Shown here one piece after another: positions 22,995-32,192 of a DNA stretch of 32,192 nt. Source of the stretch: Larix sibirica. Lineage: Eukaryota; Streptophyta; Pinopsida; Pinales; Pinaceae. A program made the translations under genes and the position numbers. Location: assembly GCA_004151065.3 (NCBI GenBank), contig NWUY0300034485.1, forward strand, positions 32,829 through 65,020, written 5' to 3'. The notes beneath the pieces were generated by a model. That model did no database searches. It saw only the letters and a program-made list of their open reading frames with translations, and had not been told where the DNA came from. Each line of letters begins with the position of its first letter. Positions within the stretch are counted from its first letter, which is position 1.

Positions 22995-25900
22995 ATGGCA
23001 CCAAAGAAATCCACTATAGTCAGAATCCACATAAGAGAAAGCAAAGTTGTAGCTAGAGGGTAGAAGAAGATGCCATGACCCAACCAAAAGCCATAATTTG
23101 CATAGTAAAGAAAGCAAAAACAAACGAACCTAAGTGGGGAAAACAATACACGGAGATGAATGCATGGGGAGTTAGAGATAATCAATGGATAGAACCTAGA
23201 AACAAATCGCTTTCACAAAGATTTGTGGCTACCTGAATGCACCCCTAATATCCCCATTTGGAAACCTTAAAGAACTTATAGCCAAATTTATTGGTAGTCG
23301 ATACGATGATGGAAAATGTTGGATCGACGAGTCCATCCTGATCCATGATTCACTCATTGCTTGCATTACTGTTTTATCAAGCAAATGACCGCTAGTGCCA
23401 GTTATAGCCAAGCCACTGCCACTTGTTGAAGAACTCACAGGGTCCCCAACATGCAAGAATTCAAAGGGTCTTATTATCAACATAGTCCAATAAGAGTCGA
23501 TCAAATGGGCCGCAATCATAATTTCATTATGTTTAACAATTTCAGGTTGACCATCTGACTTGAGGCTCGAAATGCTAGAAGCTGTCAAGAAGGTCACGCA
23601 CGAGCCCAAAATATTCAATTGGGTCGACCATTTGGCACAATTGGTCAAGACCAAATGAGAAAAGTACCAGCAGTCTAGACAAGCGATCATATTCTTGTCG
23701 TTAATTATCTAGATAGTAATGATGAATATTAACCCAGTTAACGAAATAGAGTTCATCAGTAGACATCCATGATTCATGAAAAACTTCCAAATATTTATAG
23801 GGAAAGGGCCATCTTTTAAGGTAGAAAAAGCAGAGATCTACTTGGAAAATTGGTTCCAAGTGGAAACAACTAAGTGCAACAATTGGAGAGTACCTTAGCA
23901 CTTTCGTCATTAGTTACCCTCGGGAGAACACATTGAACTTGGCCTCGCCCATACAAGGGTATGGTACATGTAGGGTGCAACAAGATATACACAAGAGTTT
24001 GAATATTATTCTAATGTACCTGAGTTATTTACTGATTTGTAAAGGCAGACAAATACAAAGATACCAATACCGACTATAGCCAAAGCTCAATATTTGGAGA
24101 TCATTGAGCCTCTAACAGATGGAGAAATATAAGATCAGAGGGAAACAACATTGTACATTACTGTATTTGGCCCAAACGATGAGCAATAAAATCCATTGGT
24201 AATTGTACCTTTTGTTATTAAAAGCAAAGCACCAGTCGAGGAACCTTCAAGCAAGACAATTGAGGACAATGAAGAAGAATTGCTTATCAAAGACGAAGTT
24301 GAGCCCGAATTTGATGAGCCTCAACTAGAAGCAAAATTTGACCAAGTCACTGAACAAATACTTATCTTTGAGTGCAACCTCAAAGGAAAAGTGTCCATGT
24401 AAAACTCAAAGAAAATAAAATAATTAATATTGGATACCACAGAAGATAACCTTGAAGAACCGAGGGAGCAGTAAAAACAAGTTTTAGTAGAATCCATAAT
24501 GAACAAGGTGATCACATAACTTCAAATCCAGAAGGACAATGAACAGAGATGAAAATTGCATCCAACTCAAAATTTGCATGAAGAAAATCCATTCGGTCTG
24601 TTAGACTACTCTCCATCGCTGTCCCCAACCCAAATTCAAGAAGGACAACACCAGGAACCTATACAAAATCCTGACCCCTTTACAGTGACCCCTGATTTCA
24701 GTCAATTCCTTGCTACCTTTTCACAATACATATCACATTTATCAAAGCTTTCTGCAACATCCCTTGACCAGTTAAGTTCTCAAAATAAGACATTTCTCCC
24801 TCCATTTCCCCTTTAGGCGCTACTGAAATCCCATCACACAGATTTCCCCAAGCAACATTGGAATAAATCCATGAAACAACCACAGTCCAAGTGACTCTAG
24901 CCGAAACCACAATTTTTCCTTTTGAACTCTTGATTGCTTCCCTAACAGTATCACTACCACTACCTCCACCTAGCACAACTTCACTTACTGTGTCAATAAT
25001 CCTCTTGATTGCAATAGACTCCACTATTACTACAAATTCTACATTGACCCCACCGACCTCAACACTACCTGTGTCGACCCCACCCACATCATCTGCACCT
25101 TCATTAACCATCCGTCTGTCAACTATGACCCCATCGACCGTACCTCAATCAACCGCTCCACAAATGACCATGACTTCCAGTAAAATTAAAAAGAAGGCAT
25201 CTAATAAAAACAAATATAAGAAGACCAAAAGTGAAGCCCGACTCACTTTGATAGTACAACTAGTAGGAGGATTAAAAGCAGGCAAATCCATCTTTATTCC
25301 ATCCAAAGCATCATAACAATAACTTGATTACTTCATCAAAGTGGCCACCAAAGAGCACTCAAAACGATGTTCAGAAGACTTTAAAAGACTCAAAATATTG
25401 AAGGAGGAACATGAAAAAGTATGGACAGATTGTTCTGTTAATTCAAAACGGATTATTGGGCCATTACTAGAGTCCCATCTAGAGAAGAAAATTGATAAGT
25501 TACAAAGTTTGGTTGAATTGATAAGTTACAAAGTCCAGAATCAACTCACACAAAAACAACACGATGAAACCGGTCTACTCATTGCCGACTAGTTCAAAGC
25601 ATTTGAAGAATGTGATAAAAGACTGAAAGAATATTAAGTACATGCAATCAAGGCTACAATTGTTCTCAATAATTGGTACTCATATTATGAAAAAATCTAT
25701 GTTGAAATTCAAAATATGCAAGGTACTCTCTTAGAACTTTATAAACATAAACAATTAACCGACCCCATCACAGAGCAAATTTTGGCTGACTAGATCAGCA
25801 TGTAGCAGTAACAACAGGATCAGTTAAGGAAAAAAGAATACCGATGATTACATGAAGGATATAAAGCAAATGAAGAATTCAGTTGGTTGACTAATCGCAT

Positions 25901-26151
25901 CTAGAAATTGGTGAAATCAACAGAAATCTAGACGCAAAATTTTGGCCTAAACATGCAGAACATAGTAGATCAACCTATGCAAGTAAAATGGATACACCTT
26001 TCCGAACTCACCAGTCTATCTACAACATCGGGACTATTCTATTTGAATGGGATGAATTTTAGGAACACCTTGCTCTCTTTGCCCCAGCCATAGTGGAAGC
26101 ATGTGTTAATTTCACTCCACAAGGTGAAGCATCTAGATCTCAACACCCTTG
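22995..26151 (+). pseudogene. Extra ORF of the gypsy element, between pol and LTR (about 1,040 codons)
   Basis: Starts at ATG 22995 in a strong context (aaccatggca, MAPKKSTIV). Three apparent 1-base losses shift the frame (near 23062, 23230 and 24830). Between these the frame is continuous but rich in stops: about 13 from 23236 to 24402 without any indel. Predicted parts: a basic start; a globular region to about 24000 (KWGKQYTEMNAWGVRDNQW, FGNLKELIAKFIGSRY, IFNWVDHLAQLV); an acidic stretch (24230-24360); a Gln/Pro-rich part (24556-24700); a Ser/Thr/Pro-rich part (25010-25170, TPPTSTLPVSTPPTSSAP); a Lys-rich patch that could be a nuclear signal (25185-25245, SSKIKKKASNKNKYKKTK); and coiled-coil helices (25341-26000). 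The last 100 bases are readable in two frames, so the exact C terminus is uncertain. The position resembles the env-like or additional ORFs of some plant gypsy elements. No transmembrane or signal segment was seen, so an envelope role is not supported. Confidence 0.65.
25491..25534 (+). repeat. 18-bp direct repeat in the coiled-coil part of the extra ORF
   Basis: attgataagttacaaagt occurs at 25491-25508 and 25517-25534, a 26-base period. Because 26 is not a multiple of three, the two copies are read in different frames (IDKLQS and LISYKV), yet the frame stays open on both sides. Confidence 0.85.
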
Positions 26152-26233
26152 AATACTTTTCTTAAAAAATTGTAACTTTCCATAAATTGTATAAAAATTC
26201 ACATCTCCCTGTTCTCTTTAGTACGAAGAAATG

Positions 26234-26250
26234 TTTTGGGGTGGGGGAGA
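26234..26250 (+). promoter_or_regulatory. Polypurine tract
   Basis: ttttggggtgggggaga directly precedes the TG that starts the LTR. This is the expected position and composition of the plus-strand primer of an LTR retrotransposon. Confidence 0.75.
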
Positions 26251-26565
26251 TGTTGGAGGAGCCTAGTCAACCAACCGACTAGGGATTAGTCAGCTCAGTC
26301 GGTTGAGTCAGTTAAGCGGACTGACCAGACAGTTAAGAATTTATAACTGTATAACTATTTATATGCACTATATAATAGGATAGAGAACCAGGAGATGTAA
26401 TGCTACTTTTGTACCTGATGGCCTCATAATATAAAGACAACTTGTTGCTCCTATCTCCACTACCTGTATTATTTCCCATGCCTTTATGCATGTATATATG
26501 ATCTTGTATCTTGTTATGTATTGTTGTGCTACTGGTAACTATATGTAATCCCTTAGATTACGACA
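26251..26565 (+). repeat. LTR of a Ty3/gypsy element (315 bp)
   Basis: Starts TGTTGG and ends CGACA, so it has the TG...CA ends with short imperfect inverted termini (TGTYG). The left neighbour is a polypurine tract and the right neighbour a primer-binding-like TGG site. The left part contains a 9-bp inverted repeat (caaccgact 26272-26280, agtcggttg 26297-26305) and a TATA-like ctatataata at 26368-26377, consistent with a U3 promoter. No second copy is in the window. An alternative end at the CA at 26579-26580 is possible. Confidence 0.7.
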
Positions 26566-26566
26566 T

Positions 26567-26584
26567 TGGTTCCATTGTCAGTAA
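26567..26584 (+). promoter_or_regulatory. Primer-binding-like site after the LTR
   Basis: tggttccattgtcagtaa follows the LTR end after one base, the canonical place for a tRNA primer site. It is not a close match to the initiator-Met tRNA complement, so either another tRNA or decay must be assumed. Confidence 0.4.
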
Positions 26585-26622
26585 CACTAAACCAGGATAA
26601 AAAGGTGATCATGTCTGCATAA

Positions 26623-29312
26623 ATGGTAAGCGAGGAGGAAATTCGAGAGTGGTGGAATCAGAAGATAGTGAATTACATCCAAAACTATGCTAGAAAAAAG
26701 AAGTTGACCATTGTTTAGGAGCGAGAGAAGTTTTTCACTAAATCACATGAAAAATTTATAGAAGATGCACCTCGTGAGATAAAGAATTTGGTCGATCGGA
26801 TTCATGAGGAAACACGACCTTTAAAATGAACGATTGTTATTGCACAAACTTTACAATGGAGGATGGAAAAATATGTGTGAGTGGATTGAGTTTATAAGCG
26901 ATTACTATTGTAAAGAGCGAGCTATTGAAGAAAGGACCTCACTAGATAGAATCAAAGTCATATTTTACATAAAAATCCATGACTCCTTTTTTATCACTAT
27001 CCCGGACTTGTTGTACAAATTTCTAATTGAAAAAGGATCTAGTCACATAGTTGAATCTTGACCTCCGTTGGGCCCTTGTGCAACGTCAGACTGGGAACAA
27101 AATAAAAACGATTGGGAGCACTTTGTCCAAGAACACAAGTGGGAATATTTTCTAAACAAATGGATAACCTTTTTTATTCCACTTCCATTGCTTAATAACA
27201 GTCATGCCGGCAATGGGAGGGTGGTTAGATGAATGAATAAAAAATGCTAGTCGACAAGAGTGAAAAGAATGAATTCCAGTAAGAAACCAAGCCCAACTTG
27301 ATGAGAAAAATTAGTAATCATCCATAAAAAAAAAAATTATATTCAAAATATTGAATGAGAAAAGAGATAGAATAAATGGGAGGAACTAAGAAATATTATA
27401 AGTCTACTTCGTGATAGAAGAAGTATGAAGAATCCGATTGAGAAGGACGAGCAACCAAAAGTCCTACCTAAGTCAAGGGAAAGTAGACTAGATGATAGAA
27501 AGGATGAGGTGTTGACATCAATAGAAGAGTCACACTTGATGGTCCTGACCTCGCAATCCCTACAAATTGCAATTCTTGACATCACGACTCTCGTCGAATT
27601 TGTCCCAATGATTATGACAATTGGGCCAAGTATTAGACAAATCGTCGAGCGAGATCTAGGAATTGGACCTAGTGGTAGTAACATATGGTGTTGACTAGAT
27701 CAATGTGGATGAATTATGGACCGATTGATGATTTAGAGACCATTGTGTTATAACTAGATTACTTTTACACCAGATTTTGGATTACACCATTTTAATCTAT
27801 TATATTCAGAACACATAGAGGTTCCCCCCTTCCAGCAACATTACTGTTGAAGCATGTAGCATGTCGAAGAGACGACCTGCCAACGAAGATTTTGTAGAGG
27901 AAGCTAGATTGTCTTGGTACAAAACTCACCAGCTAGAAATAAGCATAGAAACTCATCATATAGAAGTGTAGAAAATCAGCATAAAAAAGTAAGTACAGAG
28001 GAAAGTTTTACCTTAGTTAGTTATTCATCACTAGTAAATAATAGAACTCAAAATATAAATAGAAATTCTATCAAGATGGAATACCATCATCCAATTCACA
28101 CTCCTATTTATGAAGGGGATGAAGACCCCATGAAACATTGGTTTTTCTGTGAAACCATTTGGAAACTAACCTTATCGATGATGAGAATCAACAGATTGCA
28201 TAGTTTGTAGGTGGTATTCGAAAAAGAGAACTTACGTGGTACCTAAAATTTCTTTCCAAATGGAGCAAAAAAAAGCAAGAGATCTAAGAAAATTTTCTAG
28301 ACTTCTTCAATACCCAAGATAGCAAGCATTTGGACAACCACAAACTAAAAGAAAATACTCAAATATTGGGAGAATTAGTGCACGAATATGATAGAATATT
28401 TAAAGACCTGCTTATACAGATGCCATCCAAGATGGACCAATAAGTCCTTATCCGGTTTTTTGTTGTTGGTTTTCAACCAAGAATTAAAATTCCTCTATTA
28501 TTACTTGAATTTATAACATACAATGACATTTTAAATAAATCTCTAAAAGTCAAATCGAATACAGACTTTTTAGTTGGCCCTGCCAACAAAAGACTTGAAG
28601 AGATACTAGAAATAATGCAACAATCACTTCGGCAACTTGCTTTAAGGCACAACAACTTATGGTGCACAACGTGCTCAATAGAATTTCATACTAAAGACAA
28701 TTTTCGTTACGATGTCGATGACTTCAAAATTTCAAAAGAATACCTCACAAACAAAGAAGACCATATCCATAGGAAAGAAGATTACTACAAGAAGAACCAA
28801 GACTCTTTCTTGAAGAAACATGACCATAAAACTTTTGGATTTCTCAAAAAAGATACTATTGCAACATATGCGAAAGGTTTGAGCCTCACTCAACACCTAA
28901 GTACCCTTATAATGCAGACACTATCAAACCCAAGTGGCGCGACATCCATCTAACTCCAAAAAAAACCATTGTAGAGTGTATCAAAAATCTAAAGAGCAAG
29001 GTGAAATACCACACAATCTATCAAGCACAGACTATCCAGCATAATAGTCAAAGAGGTCAAGAATCTAGACAGAAAGACCAGCATAATAATTAATACAACC
29101 AATGAGGTGTCTATAATGGTCGAGGAAGATATAAAAACAACTGAGGAAACTGCTCTTTCAGTCTAGGAAAAACCCATTGTTATGTGTATTTCAGTGAAGA
29201 ACATTTGAGCCCTGACTATCCATGGAAAGATAGGACAGACCTCAATTTTTGTACAAAATGTGGGGTTGGGGAGCATAATCTAAAGGAATACCCCATCATG
29301 CTTAAAAATCTC
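26623..29312 (+). pseudogene. Gag relic with zinc knuckles
   Basis: Starts MVSEEEIREWWNQKIVNYI (26623). A frameshift near 26820 leads to LYNGGWKNMCEWIEFIS and HKWEYFLNKWI. After a poorly readable stretch comes the gag core (28078 on): HPIHTPIYEGDEDPMKHWFFCE, LTWYLKF, DFFNTQDSKHL, EYDRIFKDLL and VVGFQPRI. This is followed by three zinc-knuckle-like segments: WCTTCSIEFHTKDNF (28660-28704), CYVYFSEEHLSPDYP (near 29178-29222) and CTKCGVGEHNLKEYP (near 29251-29295). In all three the final Cys is replaced (Phe, Tyr, Tyr), and the second also has Tyr at its second Cys. Gag zinc knuckles bind the element RNA. Many stops are present. Confidence 0.72.
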
Positions 29313-29340
29313 AATAATAATAATAATAATAATATTATTA
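29313..29340. repeat. (AAT)n microsatellite
   Basis: About seven AAT units followed by attatta. It marks the right limit of the readable plus-strand gag. Confidence 0.9.
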
Positions 29341-29408
29341 ATTTTTCAATAATTTCATTCCATTATCATTAGGATCTCTAAGAGAATAACATGTACAGCA
29401 TATCTATA

Positions 29409-29409
29409 N
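29409..29409. other. Single ambiguous base (N)
   Basis: An isolated n in tatctatanagatat, between the two oppositely oriented elements. It affects no supported frame. Confidence 1.
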
Positions 29410-30792
29410 AGATATTTACAAATTCAGATTTATGTGGACCCAGATAAACTAGAAGAATATTCCCCCCATGCATTAGCTCCTTCAGTAATCACATTAATCC
29501 TGCTGGGCTCCAGTACTTGTAAAGAGACTTCATGCTATGACAACTGAGTCTCAACGTGCGCCCTCCCTGCTTCTGCTGCTATGTAACTATCTTCGAGGAA
29601 ATATGCATGTATAGATGTTTGTCCTACAAAATGGTGGATGTCTTCCTCAGTGAGAGTATCTAACTTTCTAATGTATTCTAAATCTCCTTGTAACCCACTC
29701 TGCAGCTCTGTCATGTGTAGATCTCTTGAAGGAAGTTTGTTCATTGGCGGGAGCGGAGAGAGATGACACTTTTCATGAACTTGCTGGATTCTTCCATAAA
29801 ATCCTGACACTTCTGTCTAGTCTTTAGGATGTCATTATTCAGTTTTATAGAAGCCCTCCTGCAAAATTCTAAAAGTTCCATTTCCGACTTCAAATCTGTT
29901 GTTGTCTTGGGAAGCAAGTGGTCAAGGTATTCAGAATTGGTATATCTCCAGGCCATTTGGATTTTGATCTTTTCTACAACATCACTTATCTTTTTCCTGA
30001 CTGCATGTGACTCAACAGATATCTCGTCCATTCTCACCATCATTAGCTTCATTTTATATATCTTCTCTGTGAGAGTCACTTGAGAATGATATATTTGTTC
30101 TTGGATTTTACAGGCTTGGTCACAGAATGGAGACATATCTAGCTTTATTGTGTCTGCCAACTCCAGCTGTCCTTTTAAAGATTCCTTCTCATTTTCTAAC
30201 TCCTCTACCTCAGCTTTTAATTCTTCAACATGTTGGTTGGCAGCTGCCTTGATTGATTCTATCTGAGTAGTTCGAGCTTCAAGGTCATTCTTCTCTCCTT
30301 CCAATATCATTAACTGTACAATTAATGCCTCCTTTTCTTCCTCCAAGCTCTGGTATTCATTCATTATTCTTTCTTTCTCGGATAACAAGGTGTCATGTTT
30401 CCTTTTCCATTCTATCCTTTCTTCTCACTCCTTCACCAGGTTACCCTTTAATTTAAGCATCTTATCTTTGCTTCGATCAACACCATTCATTATCTTGCTA
30501 ATATTATCTTCATTTTCTTGAACAATAGCCACATTGACAGATGCCATGAATCTGGGGTATTTGTGTGTACCCTCCAGGATGGTGTTCTCCTGTACAATGA
30601 CAAAATCTGGTTGGGAGCCCACTTTCAGTCTCTTTTCACTTCTCTTTAAGATGGTTTTTCTGTTGTGGTCAAAGACGATTGTGTCCAATTGAGCCATAGT
30701 GTACTCCTTTGACGGGGTAAATGGCATGAGTCTGAGCTCCTTCAATGGGAGGTGGCCTCCTGTGATTATTTCATTGGATACTTGGGGTGGGT

Positions 30793-30793
30793 N
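30793..30793. other. Single ambiguous base (N) at an apparent frameshift
   Basis: An isolated n in ggtgggtnctatgtcc. The minus-strand frame entering it and the frame leaving it are offset by exactly one base, so the N may be a spurious extra position. Confidence 0.9.
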
Positions 30794-30930
30794 CTATGTC
30801 CATGTTATGCATGCTTGGGCTTCCCATTTCCACAACCTTCTTGGACTTTTCTTCTTCCTCTATTTTCTTTTGTTGTCTAGCCACTTCCTTTTCGGCTCTA
30901 TCTCTCATTTCTTTCAACCTCTTAGCTTCT

Positions 30931-31026
30931 TCTTTCTGAACTCTTTCAGTTTCTTCTCTCTGAATTCTGTCGGCCTCTTCTCTCTGAATTCTGTCAGCCT
31001 CTTCTTTCTGAATTCTTTCAGTCTCC
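30931..31026 (-). repeat. Four 24-bp coding repeats
   Basis: Units at 30931-30954, 30955-30978, 30979-31002 and 31003-31026 (plus-strand pattern tctctctgaattctgtcagc with small changes). On the minus strand they encode 8-residue units such as EADRIQRE, ETERIQKE and ETERVQKE. A stable charged helix is the likely structure. Confidence 0.9.
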
Positions 31027-31584
31027 TCTTTTAGCCTCTGTTTTGCCTTTTCTAATTGTAGAGCTATGGATTTTTTGCTTTGCCTTTGTAATTCTGCCTG
31101 CTTAGCAGCTTTTGCAGCAATGCTGGAACCGGCTCCCCTTTTGTGACGAAAGCACTTGTTGAGCTTAGTCATATTGCTAGCTCTTCTGAATATTTCTTCA
31201 TCTTTTTCAAAGTGGTTAGCATAATCACAATACACTTTGACTACCGCACAATGTTCATCCACCTTGCCTTGGCTATCATTCCTTGCGAAATTCTTTTCTC
31301 CAAAATGGAATGCTTCCAAATCTCGGACAAAGGTTTAGACCATCTTAATCTTAGAGAAATTGTACGCTCCGATGCAAAAGGGAAGAGGTGGAAAAGAAGC
31401 CTTCTTTTGATCATGCAGGATTTTTCGCATCCCATTGATGAAAACCTATCTTATTGATTCCTTATGGACCACAAAATCGGTCTCATACTTGGGCAGACGG
31501 GACAGAGCTCGGGAACCTCCATACATTATGATGTACGTGCCTTCCTACGAGAAGTAGTAGTACCCATACTCTTGTATGACTATC

Positions 31585-31792
31585 ATGGCATTCTCAGACA
31601 AGCAGTTTGGTTCTTTGTTGAAAATCAACTAATAGAGGGGCATGATAAATTCCTCACATATGAGCTTATAGTGGATTACATACATATGAGCTTATGGCAT
31701 TCTCAGACAAGCAGTTTGGTTCTTTGTTGAAAATCAACCCATAGAGGGGCATGATAAATTCCTCACATATGAGCTTATAGTGGATTACATAC
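31585..31792. repeat. Tandem duplication, 109-bp period
   Basis: 31585-31683 and 31694-31792 are about 99-bp copies with only two adjacent differences (caactaatag versus caacccatag), separated by atatgagctt. The left copy carries an in-frame TAG on the minus strand where the right copy has Gly. Because 109 is not a multiple of three, the duplication shifts the extra ORF. Confidence 0.93.
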
Positions 31793-32192
31793 TTATGGTC
31801 CCACAAGATCTGATACGCAACATACACCGGGGAATCAGCTGTATTCCAGATGCACCCCAATTTAGGGAAAGGATGCCTTGATAATATGCAATCCACAAGG
31901 TATGAAGACATCTAAAATTCTGCCTTCCCTTGGGTCAAACCCCCTTTCGCAACCACTATTGTTGATGACAGACTGTCTGAGATGATGTGTGCCCAATTAA
32001 AGGCTGTACCGTGGAAGGCTACTTGGTGAATTAGAGGTATCCAATTTAATTTGTAGATAGTCCCGTCTGCTTTGCCGAAAATATTGCTTAGCATTAGGGC
32101 TATGATCCTAAATAGGGTCCTGAGGGTTTAACACTCATATTCTCTGCTTTCTCTCTGCCTCAGTTGTTTTCCTGTTATTAATAATTTCTTAG

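Larger units (their letters stand above)
17376..26250 (+). mobile_element. Decayed Ty3/gypsy internal region(s): gag, pol, extra ORF, polypurine tract
   Basis: Plus-strand order is gag (18184-19050), a poorly readable stretch (19051-20200), pol with RT, RNase H and integrase (20201-22400), a TATA-like box, a long extra ORF (22995-26151) and a polypurine tract before the LTR at 26251. The RT-RNaseH-integrase order is that of Ty3/gypsy. No chromodomain was seen after integrase. I cannot prove that gag 18184 and pol 20201 belong to the same insertion. The high stop density shows an old element. Confidence 0.75.
26566..29345 (+). mobile_element. Second gypsy internal region (gag part), continuing from the LTR
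   Basis: After the LTR and primer-like site, a gag-type coding region runs on the plus strand to an (AAT)n microsatellite near 29313. No pol follows: the next sequence belongs to a minus-strand element. This internal region is therefore truncated. Its gag differs from the one at 18184. Confidence 0.65.
29535..32192 (-). pseudogene. Extra ORF of a minus-strand LTR-type element, coiled-coil protein, runs off the right edge
   Basis: One long broken coding region, read from the right edge to the stop at 29535 (about 850 codons visible). N-terminal globular part: FGKADGTIYKLNWIPLIHQV, GTAFNWAHIISDSL, MSSYLVDCILSRHPFPKLG and WNTADSPVYVAYQILWD (32090-31780). It is interrupted by a 109-bp duplication, then FHFGEKNF...NDSQGKV and RRASNMTKLNKCFRHKRGAG (31310-31130). 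Next is a highly charged E/R/K helix with four 24-bp repeats (31026-30931), a linker with a frame break at the N at 30793, and a second long coiled coil (30388-29760) after a TGA at 30425. A last frameshift near 29760 leads to the C terminus (HMTELQSGLQGDLEYI). The layout resembles the plus-strand extra ORF at 22995. Related proteins accompany plant retrotransposons, but I cannot name a domain. No enzyme motif was seen. Confidence 0.65.

Noticed and set aside
23229-23910. Open frames of 153 and 69 codons on the minus strand
   Set aside because: They lie opposite the plus-strand extra ORF, whose frame continues without indels through the region. I take them as shadows.
24713-25111. 132-codon minus-strand frame rich in Val/Gly
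   Set aside because: It is the complement of the Ser/Thr/Pro-rich part of the plus-strand extra ORF, and its composition follows from that.
20217-26151. Alternative genetic code reading TAA/TAG as Gln
   Set aside because: Many stops sit at apparent Gln sites, but TGA is also frequent and LINE 1 ORF2 stays open for over 750 codons under the standard code with normal Gln codons. Mutation explains it better.
22995-26151. Retroviral-type envelope protein
   Set aside because: The position would fit, but no signal peptide, membrane anchor or fusion-like segment was seen.

Overview
The window looks like nuclear DNA of a land plant with a large, repeat-rich genome. It is low in GC and has almost no intact genes. 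About two thirds is retrotransposon sequence of plant-type families: L1-like LINEs with a DUF4283-type ORF1 and an RNase H domain, and Ty3/gypsy LTR elements with extra ORFs. A gymnosperm-like genome would fit the large spacing and old, stop-ridden elements, but the species cannot be read from the sequence. There is one 395-base assembly gap, plus two isolated N bases.

Layout. 1-1297 is unassigned sequence with one exon-like stretch. 1315-8410 (minus strand) is a full-length 7.1 kb LINE bounded by a perfect 17-bp target-site duplication (TSD). It carries ORF1, ORF2 (endonuclease, reverse transcriptase, zinc-binding region, RNase H) and a third coiled-coil ORF after RNase H. 8428-11458 is unassigned and contains the gap. 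11476-13571 (minus) is a second, 5'-truncated LINE of a related but diverged lineage, again with its own perfect 17-bp TSD and the same third ORF. 13589-15725 holds a possible gag relic. 15742-17070 (minus) is a third LINE fragment from another lineage.

17357-26565 (plus) is one or more decayed Ty3/gypsy elements: a possible primer-binding site, gag, pol, and then an unusually long extra ORF of about 3.1 kb between pol and the polypurine tract. A single 315-bp LTR (26251-26565) follows. It has a polypurine tract on its left and a primer-binding-like site on its right, and a second internal region with gag (26623-29312) continues from it. 29535-32192 (minus) is the extra coiled-coil ORF of another LTR-type element and runs off the right edge.

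No protein here appears functional as written. The LINE proteins would act together in target-primed reverse transcription (ORF1 binds RNA; ORF2 nicks DNA, copies RNA and removes it). The gypsy Gag and Pol would form the particle, copy the RNA and integrate it. The features most worth attention are the LINE third ORF, conserved at protein level between two diverged copies, and the two long extra ORFs of the LTR elements, one with a possible promoter of its own.
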